The translations under genes and the position numbers were made by a program. The notes under the pieces are model-generated. The model was not told the DNA's origin and ran no database searches. It saw only the letters and a list, made by a program, of their open reading frames with translations. Shown here piece after piece: positions 17,791 to 26,107 of a stretch of 64,000 bases of DNA; the first letter of the stretch is position 1; each line of letters starts with the position of its first letter. The stretch is from Flavimobilis sp052324925 (GTDB lineage: Bacteria > Actinomycetota > Actinomycetes > Actinomycetales > Cellulomonadaceae): NCBI GenBank assembly GCA_052324925.1, contig JBQPRE010000002.1; one strand, given 5' to 3'.

Positions 17791-18095
17791 TCCCGACGCG
17801 GCGTGCCCGGTTGGTTGCGTTGGGGCACCCCTGGGGGGTGCGTGGGCGCAGGGAACTGGGTGGGGGCGGGCGAGGTCCGCTCTGGACGCGGCGTCGGCCC
17901 GGCCCGGCCGGTCTCGGCCCGACCCGGCCGGTCTCGGCCCGACCCGGCCGGTTGGTTGCGTCGTGGCACCCCTGGGGGGTGCGTGGGCGCAGGGAACTGG
18001 GACGGGTCTCGGCGCGGCCTGGCCGGTCCCGACGCGGCGTGCCCGGTTGGTTGCGTTGGGGCACCCCTGGGGGGTGCGGGGGCGCAGGGAAGTGG
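17791..18095. repeat. Three-copy intergenic hairpin repeat, about 70 bp per unit
   Basis: The 444-base gap between gltA and the leftward lysozyme-fold gene is mostly this array. Copies are at 17791-17860, 17941-18001 and 18027-18095. Copies 1 and 3 differ at about two positions over 69-70 bases; copy 2 shares the GGTTGGTTGCG start and the core. Each core is GCACCCC, a 3-base loop, then GGGGTGC, followed by GGGCGCAGGGAA. Spacers are unequal, so this is not a CRISPR array. It resembles intergenic palindromic elements of the BIME/REP kind in organisation only. Confidence 0.85.
17911..17950. repeat. 20-bp unit repeated twice in tandem
   Basis: GTCTCGGCCCGACCCGGCCG occurs at 17911-17930 and 17931-17950, with a shortened third version just before (from about 17895). 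It joins the first and second copies of the larger repeat. Confidence 0.85.
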
Positions 18096-18121
18096 GGGGG
18101 GTGGGAGGACGGGGCGAGGCC

Positions 18122-19060
18122 CTAGGGCGCGAGGGCGACCGTGACCGCGTTGGGGCTCGACGCCGGAGTCGTCGCGCCCGACGGCGCCGGCACGGTGCGC
18201 CAGGCGCCGGTCGCGCGCTCCCAGGTGCGGTCGCCGAGCGTCACGGAGACGACCTGACCAGGCTCAGCGACCGCGACGGCCCACATCGCGATCCGCGCGA
18301 GGGAGCGATCGTGATCTCCGGCGAGTGATCCCGGCGAGAGCCGCACGGTTCGCGTCGCGGCATCGGCGGTGACTGAGGCCGAAGGCATGTCGCGGCTGGC
18401 GCGCTTCGCGAAGACGCGCACGTCACCGCCGGGCAGGGAGGGGCGCAGCTCGCACGTGAGGTCCGCGCCGTCCTGCGCGGTGAGGGCCGACGCCCACGCT
18501 CGCGCGCGACCCTCGTGCTGGGCGTAGGCGTCGGGGAAACCGGACCGCTGCACGGCCTGCGCCGCAACCGTGACGTCGAGCGAGGTGTAGTCGCGGACCT
18601 TGACCAGGCCGTCGTAGAACTTCCCCGTCGAATACACCGGGTCCATGATCTGCTCGACCGAGCCCCACCCCTGCGAGGGCCGCTGCTGGAAGAGCCCGAC
18701 CGAGTCGCGGTCGCCGTAGTCGATGTTGACGGCCCGCGACTCCTGCATGGCGGTCGCGATGGCGATCGTCACGGCGCGCGCGGGCAGGCGACGCTCGGCC
18801 GCCATGGCAGCGAAGAGCGCGACGTTCTGGGCCTGGTCGGGGGAGAAGTACCAGTCGTCCTCGCCGACGCTCGCCCAGCAGGTGTGCCGCGGCTCAGGCG
18901 CAGGACGTCGTGTGTCGAGCACCTGAGCGACGGCCCACACGCCGCCGATCGCGAGCCCGACCGTCGCCGTCATGCCGACGAGCGAGCGGACGAGCGTGCG
19001 CCGAGCGCGTCCCGACCTCGAGCGAGGCCGGGACGCGGCGGACGTGCGTGGTGCGGGCAC
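18122..19060 (-). CDS. Membrane-anchored protein with lysozyme-like fold
   Basis: 312 residues: Arg-rich cytoplasmic start, one hydrophobic helix at about 27-47, then an extracellular part. Residues about 75-190 carry a lytic-transglycosylase-like pattern: IAIATAMQESRAV supplies a candidate catalytic glutamate, followed by GDRDSVGLFQQRPSQGWGS and a conserved-looking DPVYSTGKFYDGL. The C-terminal 100 residues look like a separate beta-rich region ending in a Thr/Ser/Pro tail. Muralytic activity is plausible but not proven by sequence alone. GTG 19060 is one base after the dapD stop, so it is the second gene of a leftward dapD unit. Confidence 0.7.
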   Translation of the reverse strand: MPAPRTSAASRPRSRSGRARRTLVRSLVGMTATVGLAIGGVWAVAQVLDTRRPAPEPRHTCWASVGEDDWYFSPDQAQNVALFAAMAAERRLPARAVTIAIATAMQESRAVNIDYGDRDSVGLFQQRPSQGWGSVEQIMDPVYSTGKFYDGLVKVRDYTSLDVTVAAQAVQRSGFPDAYAQHEGRARAWASALTAQDGADLTCELRPSLPGGDVRVFAKRASRDMPSASVTADAATRTVRLSPGSLAGDHDRSLARIAMWAVAVAEPGQVVSVTLGDRTWERATGAWRTVPAPSGATTPASSPNAVTVALAP

Positions 19061-19061
19061 G

Positions 19062-20015
19062 TCAGGCGTGCAGCGCAGCGTTGAGAGAGACGCCGACGCC
19101 GTCGCGGACGAGGACCTCGACGGCGCCCGTGAGCGACGACCGTCGGAAGAGCAGCCGGTCGCGTCCCGCGAGATCGCGCGCCTTGACGACCGTCGCTGCG
19201 CCGGAGGTGCCGCCGACGAGCGTCACCTTGGTGCCCGCCGTGACGTAGAGCCCCGCCTCGACGACGCAGTCGTCGCCGAGCGGGATGCCGAGGCCAGAGT
19301 TGGCGCCGAGGAGCGTGCGACGGCCGATCGAGACGACGGTCGTCCCACCGCCGGAGAGGGTGCCCATGATCGACGCCCCGCCGCCGACGTCGGAGCCGTC
19401 GCCCACTGTGACGCCCTGCGAGATGCGGCCCTCGACCATCGAGACGCCGAGCGTGCCCGCGTTGAAGTTGACGAAGCCCTCGTGCATGACGGTCGTGCCG
19501 GGAGCGAGGTGCGCGCCGAGGCGGACGCGATCAGCGTCCGCGATGCGCACACCGGTCGGCAGGACGTAGTCGACCATGCGCGGGAACTTGTCGACCGAGA
19601 GCACGGCGACGGGACCGGTGGCCATGAGCCTCAGGCGCGTCTCTTCGAACCCGTCGACCGCGCACGGGCCGCGGTCGGTCCACACGACGTTGCTCAGGAG
19701 GCCGAAGATGCCGGTGAGGTCGAGCGTGTGAGGAGCCGTGAGGCGGTGCGAGAGCAGGTGGAGGCGCAGGTAGGCGTCGGACGCGTCTGCGGGAGGAGCG
19801 TCGAGGTCGATCTCGCGCAGCACGACCTCACGGCGCACCCGGCGCGCGTCGTCGTCGACGGCGAGCTCGCTCACCCGCTGCGCGAGGGGATCTGCCCACG
19901 GATCGTCCGGCGCCAGGCCGAGGCGCGGCTCGGGGTACCACGTGTCAAGGACAGAGCCGTCGGCTGCGATCGTCGCCAGGCCGAGACCCCAGGCGTTTCG
20001 GGAGGTCTGGGTCAT
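19062..20015 (-). CDS. dapD: Tetrahydrodipicolinate N-succinyltransferase
   Basis: Transfers succinyl from succinyl-CoA to tetrahydrodipicolinate, the first committed step of the succinylase lysine branch. 317 residues, the longer actinobacterial form. The left-handed beta-helix region runs about 165-270, with hexapeptide-like turns in GTTVMHEGFVNFNAGTLG, VGDGSDVGGGASIMGTLSGG and GANSGLGIPLGDDCVVEAGL. The N-terminal helical domain precedes it. The start has a -10-like box 6 bases upstream. Confidence 0.95.
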   Translation of the reverse strand: MTQTSRNAWGLGLATIAADGSVLDTWYPEPRLGLAPDDPWADPLAQRVSELAVDDDARRVRREVVLREIDLDAPPADASDAYLRLHLLSHRLTAPHTLDLTGIFGLLSNVVWTDRGPCAVDGFEETRLRLMATGPVAVLSVDKFPRMVDYVLPTGVRIADADRVRLGAHLAPGTTVMHEGFVNFNAGTLGVSMVEGRISQGVTVGDGSDVGGGASIMGTLSGGGTTVVSIGRRTLLGANSGLGIPLGDDCVVEAGLYVTAGTKVTLVGGTSGAATVVKARDLAGRDRLLFRRSSLTGAVEVLVRDGVGVSLNAALHA

Positions 20016-20021
20016 GGGACA

Positions 20022-20027
20022 ACCCTA
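20022..20027 (-). promoter_or_regulatory. Leaderless-type -10 box of dapD
   Basis: TAGGGT on the minus strand ends 6 bases before the dapD ATG. The 299-base gap to dapE holds this box and the dapE box; nothing else was recognised. Confidence 0.6.
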
Positions 20028-20302
20028 GGGCGTGGCCGGTGCAGGCCCGTCATCGCCCCGTGGATCCTCCACGATCCCCGCACGTCCCGGATCACGCTGC
20101 CGGCGACGACGACGCTCGTGTCGTGGTCGTCGCCACCCTGCCTCGCTGAGCGGATCGGAGCCGGCGACGATGTCGTCGACGTGGAGATCGTCCCGCACCT
20201 GGAACGAGAAGGTCGCGACTGCGCTCCCGAGGCGCTCCCGGCGCGCTCCCGAGGTGCGTTCCATTCCGTGGCGCTGTCCGGGCTCGGCATGCGTGGCGGC
20301 TC

Positions 20303-20308
20303 TAGCAT
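20303..20308 (+). promoter_or_regulatory. Leaderless-type -10 box of dapE
   Basis: TAGCAT ends 6 bases before the dapE ATG; no ribosome-binding site intervenes, which also supports this start. Confidence 0.6.
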
Positions 20309-20314
20309 GCCTGC

Positions 20315-21433
20315 ATGACGCCGCAGCCCGCCCCCGCCCTCGATCTTCGTGGCGACCTCGCCGCGCTCGTCGCCGCGCTGTGCGACATCCCGTCGGTCTC
20401 GGGCGACGAGACGCGGCTCGCGGACGCGGTCGAGGCGGCGCTGCGCGGGCTCGGGCACCTCGAGGTGTTGCGCGACGGCGACGCGGTCGTTGCGCGGACG
20501 CACCTCGGCCTCGCGCGTCGCGTCGTCGTCGCGGGCCACCTCGACACCGTGCCGCTCACGTCCCCGCCGAACCTCCCCGTGCGCGTCGTTGACGGGCCGG
20601 GCGGCCCTGAGCTGTGGGGGCGAGGGACCGTCGACATGAAGGCCGGCGTCGCGGTCCAGCTTGCGCTCGCGGCGCGCCTCGGAGCCGACGTCGTCCCCGC
20701 CGCGGACGTCACGTGGGTGTTCTACGACCATGAAGAGGTCGCGGCGGAGCTCAACGGCCTGGGTCGGCTGGTCCGCCATCACCCCGACTGGTTGACGGGC
20801 GACGTCGCGGTGCTGTGCGAGCCGACGTCGGGTGGGATCGAGGGCGGCTGCAACGGAACCCTGCGCGCCGAGGTCCGCACGACGGGCGTCGCGGCGCACT
20901 CTGCGCGTTCCTGGACGGGGCACAACGCGATCCACGATGCGGCAGACGTGCTCGCGTGCCTCGCCGTGTACGTCCCCCGGACCGTCGACGTCGATGGGCT
21001 CGCCTACCGCGAAGGGCTCAATGCGGTCGGCATCCGCGGTGGCATCTCGGGCAACGTCATCCCCGACGAGTGCGTCGTCACCGTCAACTACCGCTTCGCT
21101 CCCGCGCTCGACCTCGCCCAGGCCGAGGCGCACGTGCGCGACGTCTTCGCCGGGTACGAGGTCACGGTGACCGACGGAGCCGAGGGCGCACGTCCGGGCC
21201 TCGACGATCCGCTCGTCGCGGACCTCGTCGCCTCGGTCCTCGCGGTGACGGGGGGCGAGCCGGCCGCGAAGCTCGGCTGGACCGACGTCGCGCGCTTCTC
21301 GGCTCTCGGGATCCCGGCCGTCAACCTCGGCCCGGGCGACCCGTTGCTCGCGCACAAGGACGACGAGCACTGCCCCGTCACGCAGGTGACAGCGACGTAC
21401 GACGCGCTGCTCGACTGGCTGTCCGCGCGCTGA
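20315..21433 (+). CDS. dapE: Succinyl-diaminopimelate desuccinylase
   Basis: M20 zinc hydrolase releasing succinate from N-succinyl-diaminopimelate. 372 residues. Metal-binding sites are visible in AGHLDTVP, GRGTVDMKAGVA, the catalytic YDHEEVAAELNG and EPTSGGIEGGCNG, and the last ligand in LLAHKDDEHCP. The lid domain runs about 180-285 (NGTLRAEVRTTGVAAHSAR). Divergent from dapD, so the two lysine genes share one control region. Firm as an M20 hydrolase; DapE assignment rests on the dap neighbours. Confidence 0.94.
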   Translation: MTPQPAPALDLRGDLAALVAALCDIPSVSGDETRLADAVEAALRGLGHLEVLRDGDAVVARTHLGLARRVVVAGHLDTVPLTSPPNLPVRVVDGPGGPELWGRGTVDMKAGVAVQLALAARLGADVVPAADVTWVFYDHEEVAAELNGLGRLVRHHPDWLTGDVAVLCEPTSGGIEGGCNGTLRAEVRTTGVAAHSARSWTGHNAIHDAADVLACLAVYVPRTVDVDGLAYREGLNAVGIRGGISGNVIPDECVVTVNYRFAPALDLAQAEAHVRDVFAGYEVTVTDGAEGARPGLDDPLVADLVASVLAVTGGEPAAKLGWTDVARFSALGIPAVNLGPGDPLLAHKDDEHCPVTQVTATYDALLDWLSAR

Positions 21434-21473
21434 GCGATCGTCCCGCGTCCACCCGGATGTCACACGCTGGCCC

Positions 21474-21479
21474 TAGGGT
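21474..21479 (+). promoter_or_regulatory. Leaderless-type -10 box of the LOG gene
   Basis: TAGGGT ends 7 bases before the ATG at 21487. Confidence 0.55.
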
Positions 21480-21486
21480 GGGCAGC

Positions 21487-22326
21487 ATGAGTGACGAAGG
21501 CATCTCCCAGCCCGGAACCGGCTACCGCAAGGGTCCCGTCCTGCTGCGACGCGGTCAGATCCCGGAGCAGACGACCGACCAGCGCCTGCTGTCGAAGGAC
21601 GGCGACGCCGACTGGGTGCACGGCGATCCGTGGCGGGTCATGCGGATCCAGTCGGAGTTCGTCGAGGGCTTCGGGGCGCTCGCCGAGCTCGGTCCCGCCA
21701 TGAGTGTCTTCGGCTCGGCGCGCACCAAGCCGGGGACACCGGACTACGAGCTCGCGGTCGACGTGGGTCGCAGGCTCGTCTCGAAGGGCTACGCGGTCAT
21801 CACGGGCGGTGGCCCGGGGATCATGGAGGCTGCGAACAAGGGCGCCTCCGAAGCCGGGGGAGTCTCCGTGGGTCTCGGCATCGAGCTCCCGTTCGAGCAG
21901 GGCATGAACCAGTGGGTCGACCTGGGTGTGAACTTCCGCTACTTCTTTGCGCGCAAGACGATGTTCGTCAAGTACGCGTCGGGCTTCGTCGTCCTGCCCG
22001 GCGGCTTTGGCACGTTCGACGAGCTCTTCGAGGCGCTCACCCTCGTGCAGACGCACAAGGTCACGGAGTTCTCGATCGTCCTCGTGGGCTCCGACTACTG
22101 GACGCCGATGATGGAGTGGCTGCGGGGCCCCGTGCTCGCGCGCGGCATGATCTCGGCCGCTGACCTCGAGCTTGTGAAGATCGTCGACTCCGCCGAGGAA
22201 GCGGTCGAGATCGTCGTGGGCCGCGACATCGAGCTGCGCGCAGCGCAGCGCGCGGCCCTCGACGCGCTCGAGGCCGACCAGGACGCGGCTGCGGGCCGGA
22301 CGACGGACGTTCGCGACGCGTCATGA
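21487..22326 (+). CDS. LOG family nucleotide phosphoribohydrolase
   Basis: Predicted to release the base from nucleoside 5'-monophosphates (cytokinin-activating LONELY GUY family, TIGR00730). 279 residues, with the Rossmann start SVFGSARTKPGTPDYELAVD, GGGPGIMEAANKGASEAGG, and the catalytic PGGFGTFDELFE motif. Residues 1-60 (GQIPEQTTDQRLLSKDGDAD) are typical of the actinobacterial longer form (Rv1205 context). It is followed by folP2 with a four-base overlap. Confidence 0.92.
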   Translation: MSDEGISQPGTGYRKGPVLLRRGQIPEQTTDQRLLSKDGDADWVHGDPWRVMRIQSEFVEGFGALAELGPAMSVFGSARTKPGTPDYELAVDVGRRLVSKGYAVITGGGPGIMEAANKGASEAGGVSVGLGIELPFEQGMNQWVDLGVNFRYFFARKTMFVKYASGFVVLPGGFGTFDELFEALTLVQTHKVTEFSIVLVGSDYWTPMMEWLRGPVLARGMISAADLELVKIVDSAEEAVEIVVGRDIELRAAQRAALDALEADQDAAAGRTTDVRDAS

Positions 22327-23303
22327 CGAGGCAGGCTGAGGGCGGCGCCCTGCCGTGGTCCGCCCTCGCCTCCTCGCTCCTCGCACCGCCTCGGTTGTCG
22401 CCGCCGCTGCGCGTGCGCGGCCGTGACGTGGGCGTGCGGGGCGGCGCCGTCATGGCGATCGTCAATCGCACGACCGACTCCTTCTTCCCGGGTGCCCGCC
22501 ATGCAGACGACGACGTCGCGCTCGCGGCCGTCGAGCGTGCGGTGCGCGACGGTGCCGAGATCATCGATGTGGGCGGTGTGCGCGCGGGTGTCGGCCCCGA
22601 CGTGAGTCCGGTCGAAGAGATCGACAGGGTCGCACCGTTCATCGCGCGGCTGCGGTCCGAGGTGGGTGACGACGTGGTGCTCTCCGTCGACACGTGGCGT
22701 GCCGACGTGGCCGAGGCGGTTGCCCAGGCGGGTGCTGAACTGCTCAACGACACGTGGGCGGGAGCCGACCCGGGCCTCGTCGAGGTTGCGGGCCGGCGCG
22801 GCCTCGCGGTCGTCGTCTCGCACACGGGTGGACTGCCGCCGCGCACCGACCCGCACGGCGTGCGTTTCGACCTGCCTCCCGACGCCCCTGACGATGCTGA
22901 TCCGCTCGATGCGGTCGTGCACGACGTCGTCGCGACCCTTCGGCGCGGCGCGGCGCGCGCGGTCGCCTGCGGCGTCGACCCGCTCGGGGTTCTCGTCGAT
23001 CCGACGCACGACTTCGGCAAGCGCACGGTGGACTCCTTGCGCCTCGTGCGGCACACACCGGCCCTCGTCTCGCTCGGCCATCCCGTCCTCATGGCACTCT
23101 CCCGCAAGGACTTTGTGGGCGAGACCCTCGACCTCCCGGTCAACGAACGTCTCGAGGGGACGCTCGCAGCCACGGCCCTCGCCGCGTGGGGCGGTGCGCG
23201 CGTCTTTCGGGCGCACGACGTCCGAGCGACGCGCCGCACGCTCGACATGGTCGCTGCGATCCGCGGTGACCTGCCACCGCGTGCCGCTGTTCGCGGACTG
23301 TGA
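22323..23303 (+). CDS. folP2: FolP2, dihydropteroate-synthase-like protein
   Basis: TIM-barrel protein of the pterin-binding family. 326 residues including a 38-residue leader. The signature regions are VMAIVNRTTDSFFPGARHAD, EIIDVGGVRAGVG, SVDTWRADVAEAV, LLNDTWAGADP and VDPTHDFGKRTVDS. In true DHPS the first motif reads NVTPDSFSDGG and the second DIGGESTRPG; here both are altered in the way of the second actinobacterial copy, which was reported not to have DHPS activity in M. leprae/M. tuberculosis. Position after the LOG gene matches Rv1205-Rv1207. True function unresolved. Confidence 0.88.
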   Translation: MTRQAEGGALPWSALASSLLAPPRLSPPLRVRGRDVGVRGGAVMAIVNRTTDSFFPGARHADDDVALAAVERAVRDGAEIIDVGGVRAGVGPDVSPVEEIDRVAPFIARLRSEVGDDVVLSVDTWRADVAEAVAQAGAELLNDTWAGADPGLVEVAGRRGLAVVVSHTGGLPPRTDPHGVRFDLPPDAPDDADPLDAVVHDVVATLRRGAARAVACGVDPLGVLVDPTHDFGKRTVDSLRLVRHTPALVSLGHPVLMALSRKDFVGETLDLPVNERLEGTLAATALAAWGGARVFRAHDVRATRRTLDMVAAIRGDLPPRAAVRGL

Positions 23304-23363
23304 ACCCGAGGCTTTGGGGGCGGTCCGTGCTGCATAGGGCGGCGTCATGACGCGTCTATGAAC

Positions 23364-23369
23364 TAGAAT
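23364..23369 (+). promoter_or_regulatory. -10 box of the DUF3117 gene
   Basis: TAGAAT, predicted RNA start near 23376, leaving a leader of about 113 bases that contains two potential stems (CCGCTCG with CGAGCGG; GTTGTG with CACAAC). Confidence 0.45.
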
Positions 23370-23488
23370 GGGTAAGGAATCCGTCGTGTCCAACCACTGG
23401 AAGACCCCGCTCGACCTGCGCCGAGGCGCCGGGCGAGCGGACCGGGGGTTGTGACGGCGGCCACAACGGACACAAGGGAGAGCCACCG

Positions 23489-23656
23489 ATGGCAGCGATG
23501 AAGCCGAGGACCGGCGACGGACCGCTCGAAGTGACGAAGGAGGGCCGCGGCATCGTCATGCGCGTCCCGCTCGAGGGTGGTGGCCGGCTCGTCGTCGAAC
23601 TCAACGCTGGCGAGGCTGCCGAGCTCGGCGCTGCGCTCGACGCCGTGGTGGGCTGA
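23489..23656 (+). CDS. DUF3117 family small protein (Rv1211 type)
   Basis: 55-residue protein: MAAMKPRTGDGPLEVTKEGR at the N-terminus, then a MRVPLEGGGRLVVEL strand pair and a GEAAELGAALDAVVG C-terminus. This is the conserved short actinobacterial family that includes Rv1211, described in mycobacteria as calmodulin-like (from memory). ATG 23489 is preceded by AAGGGAG at good spacing. It lies between folP2 and pepA; in M. tuberculosis gpgS lies between folP2 and Rv1211 and is missing here. Confidence 0.9.
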   Translation: MAAMKPRTGDGPLEVTKEGRGIVMRVPLEGGGRLVVELNAGEAAELGAALDAVVG

Positions 23657-23660
23657 CACC

Positions 23661-25307
23661 TTGCCGCGGACGCCTGCACGCACGGCTGCGCCCATCGTCG
23701 ACCCGTGGAGCGTCGACCACGACCTTCCTCAGGTCGTCGTCGTGGCCGGGCGGCTGGCGGAGTGCGCATTTCTCACGCAGGACGAGGTCGAGGTCGTCGT
23801 CCTCCCTGTGGCCCCCGGGCCCGAGGAGGGCGACGGCCTCGAGCCGCGTCACGGCATGATCGACGCAGCGCTGCGCTACGGCGTCGACTTCTCGGAGCTC
23901 GCGGACCGCGCGAGCTTCGACGGCGGCGCGGGCGAGACGCTCGTCGTCGACCTTCCTCGCGCGCACCGTGGCACGGACGCACTGCCGTGGGCCGGTCTCC
24001 CCGAGCGCGTCGTCCTGCTCGGGCTGGGACTCTCGCGCGTCGAGGACTTCCGCCGAGCGGGCGCCGCGGTCGCGCGCGTCACGCGCGGCGTCGGGCGCGT
24101 CGTGACGACCGCGAGCGGAACAGACACGTTCGAGGACCAGCGTGCGTTCGTCGAGGGCTACCTGCTCGGCGCGTACCGCGCGCCGAGCGCCGCGACGGCC
24201 AAGCCGCGCAAGGCTCCCGCGACCGAGCTCGTGCTCCTCGGGGCGCACGCCCAGTCCGCTGTCGACGAGGCCGTGCGCACGGCGCGCGCGACGTGGCTCG
24301 TGCGGGACCTCACGACGGTCCCGTCAAACATCAAGACCCCCCGGTGGGTAGCCGACGTCGCCGAGCGGCTCGGCCGCTCCGCAGGACTCACCGTGACACG
24401 TCTGAACGGCGCAGACCTGGCCACGGCCGGCCTCGGCGGCCTCGCAGCGGTGGGGCAGGGCTCCGACTCCGCCCCCGAGCTCGTCGCGGTCTCCTACACG
24501 CCCGACGACGCACCCGCGGACGCCCGGCACATCGTGCTGGTCGGCAAGGGCATCACCTACGACACGGGCGGCATCGACATCAAGCCGCGCACCTCCATGG
24601 TGACGATGAAGAACGACATGAGCGGAGCAGCCGTCGTGCTCGCGGCCGTCCTCGCGGCTCGCGACGCCCAGCTGCCGCTGCGCGTCACCGCGGTGCTGCC
24701 GCTCGCCGAGAACCACTTCGGCGCGAGCTCCTACCGTCGCGCCGACATCCTCACGATGGCCGACGGGACCCGCGTCGAAATCGGCAACACGGACGCTGAG
24801 GGGCGCCTCGTGCTCGCCGACGCCATCGCCTGGTCGCGTGCGACCCTCGCGCCTGACGCGATCATCGACGTCGCGACGCTCACGGGCGCCGCCGAGGTCG
24901 CGCTCGGTGCGCGCACCGCAGCCCTCCTCGCAACCGATGACGCCCTCGCCGGAGCGATCGAGTCGGCCGCCGTGACGACGGGCGAACCCGTCTGGCGACT
25001 CCCGCTCGTCGACGAGTACGACGCGCGCATCGACTCCTCGCTCACCGACGTGCGCAACGTGCCCGCCGACGAGCGTGGCGGCGGTGCCATCACGGCCGCG
25101 CTCTTCCTGCGCCGCTTCGTCGGGGACGTGCCCTGGGCCCACGTTGACATCGCGGGTCCCGCCCATGCCGACAAGGCTTCGCACGAGATCCCCGCGGGCG
25201 CGACCGGGTTCGGGGCTCGACTCGTGTTCGGAGCGCTCGAGAGCCTCGCCCGCACGCAGCCCGCCCGCACGCAGCCCGCCCGCACGCAGCCCGCCCGCAC
25301 GAGGTAG
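23661..25307 (+). CDS. pepA: Leucyl aminopeptidase (M17)
   Basis: Two-metal aminopeptidase cutting N-terminal residues from peptides, cytoplasmic. About 548 residues. The N-terminal macro-like domain covers roughly 20-180; the catalytic domain has GKGITYDTGGIDIKP with the metal lysine and aspartate, MKNDMSGAA, and NTDAEGRLVLADAI. TTG 23661 is the best start just after the DUF3117 stop; it is in frame and gives PRTPARTAAPIVDPW, but has no strong ribosome-binding site, so translation may be coupled. The C-terminus carries ARTQP three times, encoded by a 15-bp tandem repeat. Confidence 0.9.
   Translation: MPRTPARTAAPIVDPWSVDHDLPQVVVVAGRLAECAFLTQDEVEVVVLPVAPGPEEGDGLEPRHGMIDAALRYGVDFSELADRASFDGGAGETLVVDLPRAHRGTDALPWAGLPERVVLLGLGLSRVEDFRRAGAAVARVTRGVGRVVTTASGTDTFEDQRAFVEGYLLGAYRAPSAATAKPRKAPATELVLLGAHAQSAVDEAVRTARATWLVRDLTTVPSNIKTPRWVADVAERLGRSAGLTVTRLNGADLATAGLGGLAAVGQGSDSAPELVAVSYTPDDAPADARHIVLVGKGITYDTGGIDIKPRTSMVTMKNDMSGAAVVLAAVLAARDAQLPLRVTAVLPLAENHFGASSYRRADILTMADGTRVEIGNTDAEGRLVLADAIAWSRATLAPDAIIDVATLTGAAEVALGARTAALLATDDALAGAIESAAVTTGEPVWRLPLVDEYDARIDSSLTDVRNVPADERGGGAITAALFLRRFVGDVPWAHVDIAGPAHADKASHEIPAGATGFGARLVFGALESLARTQPARTQPARTQPARTR
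25248..25304 (+). repeat. 15-bp minisatellite at the pepA 3' end
   Basis: Unit GCCCGCACGCAGCCC (Ala-Arg-Thr-Gln-Pro) at 25248-25262, 25263-25277 and 25278-25292, then a partial copy to 25304. In frame, directly before the stop codon. Confidence 0.95.
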
Positions 25308-25330
25308 AGCGCGAGCTCACGTCGACGTGG

Positions 25331-25363
25331 CGATGCCCGGCAGTCACCGACTGCCGGGCATCG
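25331..25363 (+). terminator. Terminator after pepA
   Basis: Perfect 14-bp stem (25331-25344 with 25350-25363, 5-base loop) 23 bases after the stop; it also lies downstream of the convergent methyltransferase gene. Confidence 0.8.
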
Positions 25364-25421
25364 TCGTGTCGAGCTTGTGGCCGTCACGCCCGCGTTCCAG
25401 GGCAGTGTCGACCGCGGTGAC

Positions 25422-26093
25422 TCAGCGGCGCACCGCGAGGAGCAGACCGTCGCCCGAGGGGATCATCGCCGGGACCACCCGCGGGTCCTCGCGCAGCGTG
25501 CGCCCGATCTCCCGCACGAGCGTCGTTGCCTCGTCACGGCGCGCGGGGTCGGCGACGCGGCCGTGCCATAGCGCCTCGTCGAGCGCGAGAACACCGCCCG
25601 GGCGCAGCAGACGCAGCGCCTGCTCCACGTGGTCGGCTGCGTGCGGGGAGTCCGCACCGACGAGCACGAGGTCGTAAGCGCCGTCGGCGAGGCGGGGCAG
25701 GACGTCGCGCGGCCGGCCGTTGATCGTGCGTGCACGCGCGGGACGCACCCCGTCCTCGGTGAACGCGGCCTTCGCGGCCCGCTGGTTCTCCGCCTCGGGG
25801 TCGATCGTCGTGAGAACGCCGTCAGGCTCCATGCCGCGCAGCAGCCACAGCGCAGCCACTCCCGTGCCCGTCCCGACCTCGACGACCGTGCGCGCACGCA
25901 ACGTCGTCGCGAGCAGCCGCAGCACCGCACCAGCACCGGGCGCGATCGCGTGGCAGCCGTACTGTGCCGCGCGCTCGCGCGCGCGCAGAAGAACGTCGTC
26001 CTCGACGACGTAGTCCTCGCAGTAGTCCCAGGCCAGGGTCTTGTCGCTGGAGATGGTGTCCTCCTCGTCGGCGTGCGGCCGGTCGCGGTACAC
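25422..26093 (-). CDS. O-methyltransferase (Rv1220c type)
   Basis: SAM-dependent class I methyltransferase of the caffeoyl-CoA/catechol O-methyltransferase group. About 223 residues. Motif I is VVEVGTGTGVAALWLL, followed by LTTIDPEAENQRAAKAAF, the metal-binding-like YDLVLVGADSP and GGVLALDEALWHG. The start is odd: homologues begin near SSDKTLAWDYCED, and GAGGAGG stands right before that point, but the codon there is ATC. The nearest upstream start is GTG 26093, with CGAGGG 5 bases before it and TAAGAT as -10. Divergent from sigE as Rv1220c is from Rv1221. Substrate unknown. Confidence 0.85.
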   Translation of the reverse strand: MYRDRPHADEEDTISSDKTLAWDYCEDYVVEDDVLLRARERAAQYGCHAIAPGAGAVLRLLATTLRARTVVEVGTGTGVAALWLLRGMEPDGVLTTIDPEAENQRAAKAAFTEDGVRPARARTINGRPRDVLPRLADGAYDLVLVGADSPHAADHVEQALRLLRPGGVLALDEALWHGRVADPARRDEATTLVREIGRTLREDPRVVPAMIPSGDGLLLAVRR

Positions 26094-26107
26094 GTCGGCC
26101 CTCGCCG

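Noticed and set aside
17791..18095. CRISPR array
   Set aside because: Only three units of unequal spacing, units are long and hairpin-cored, and no cas gene is nearby.
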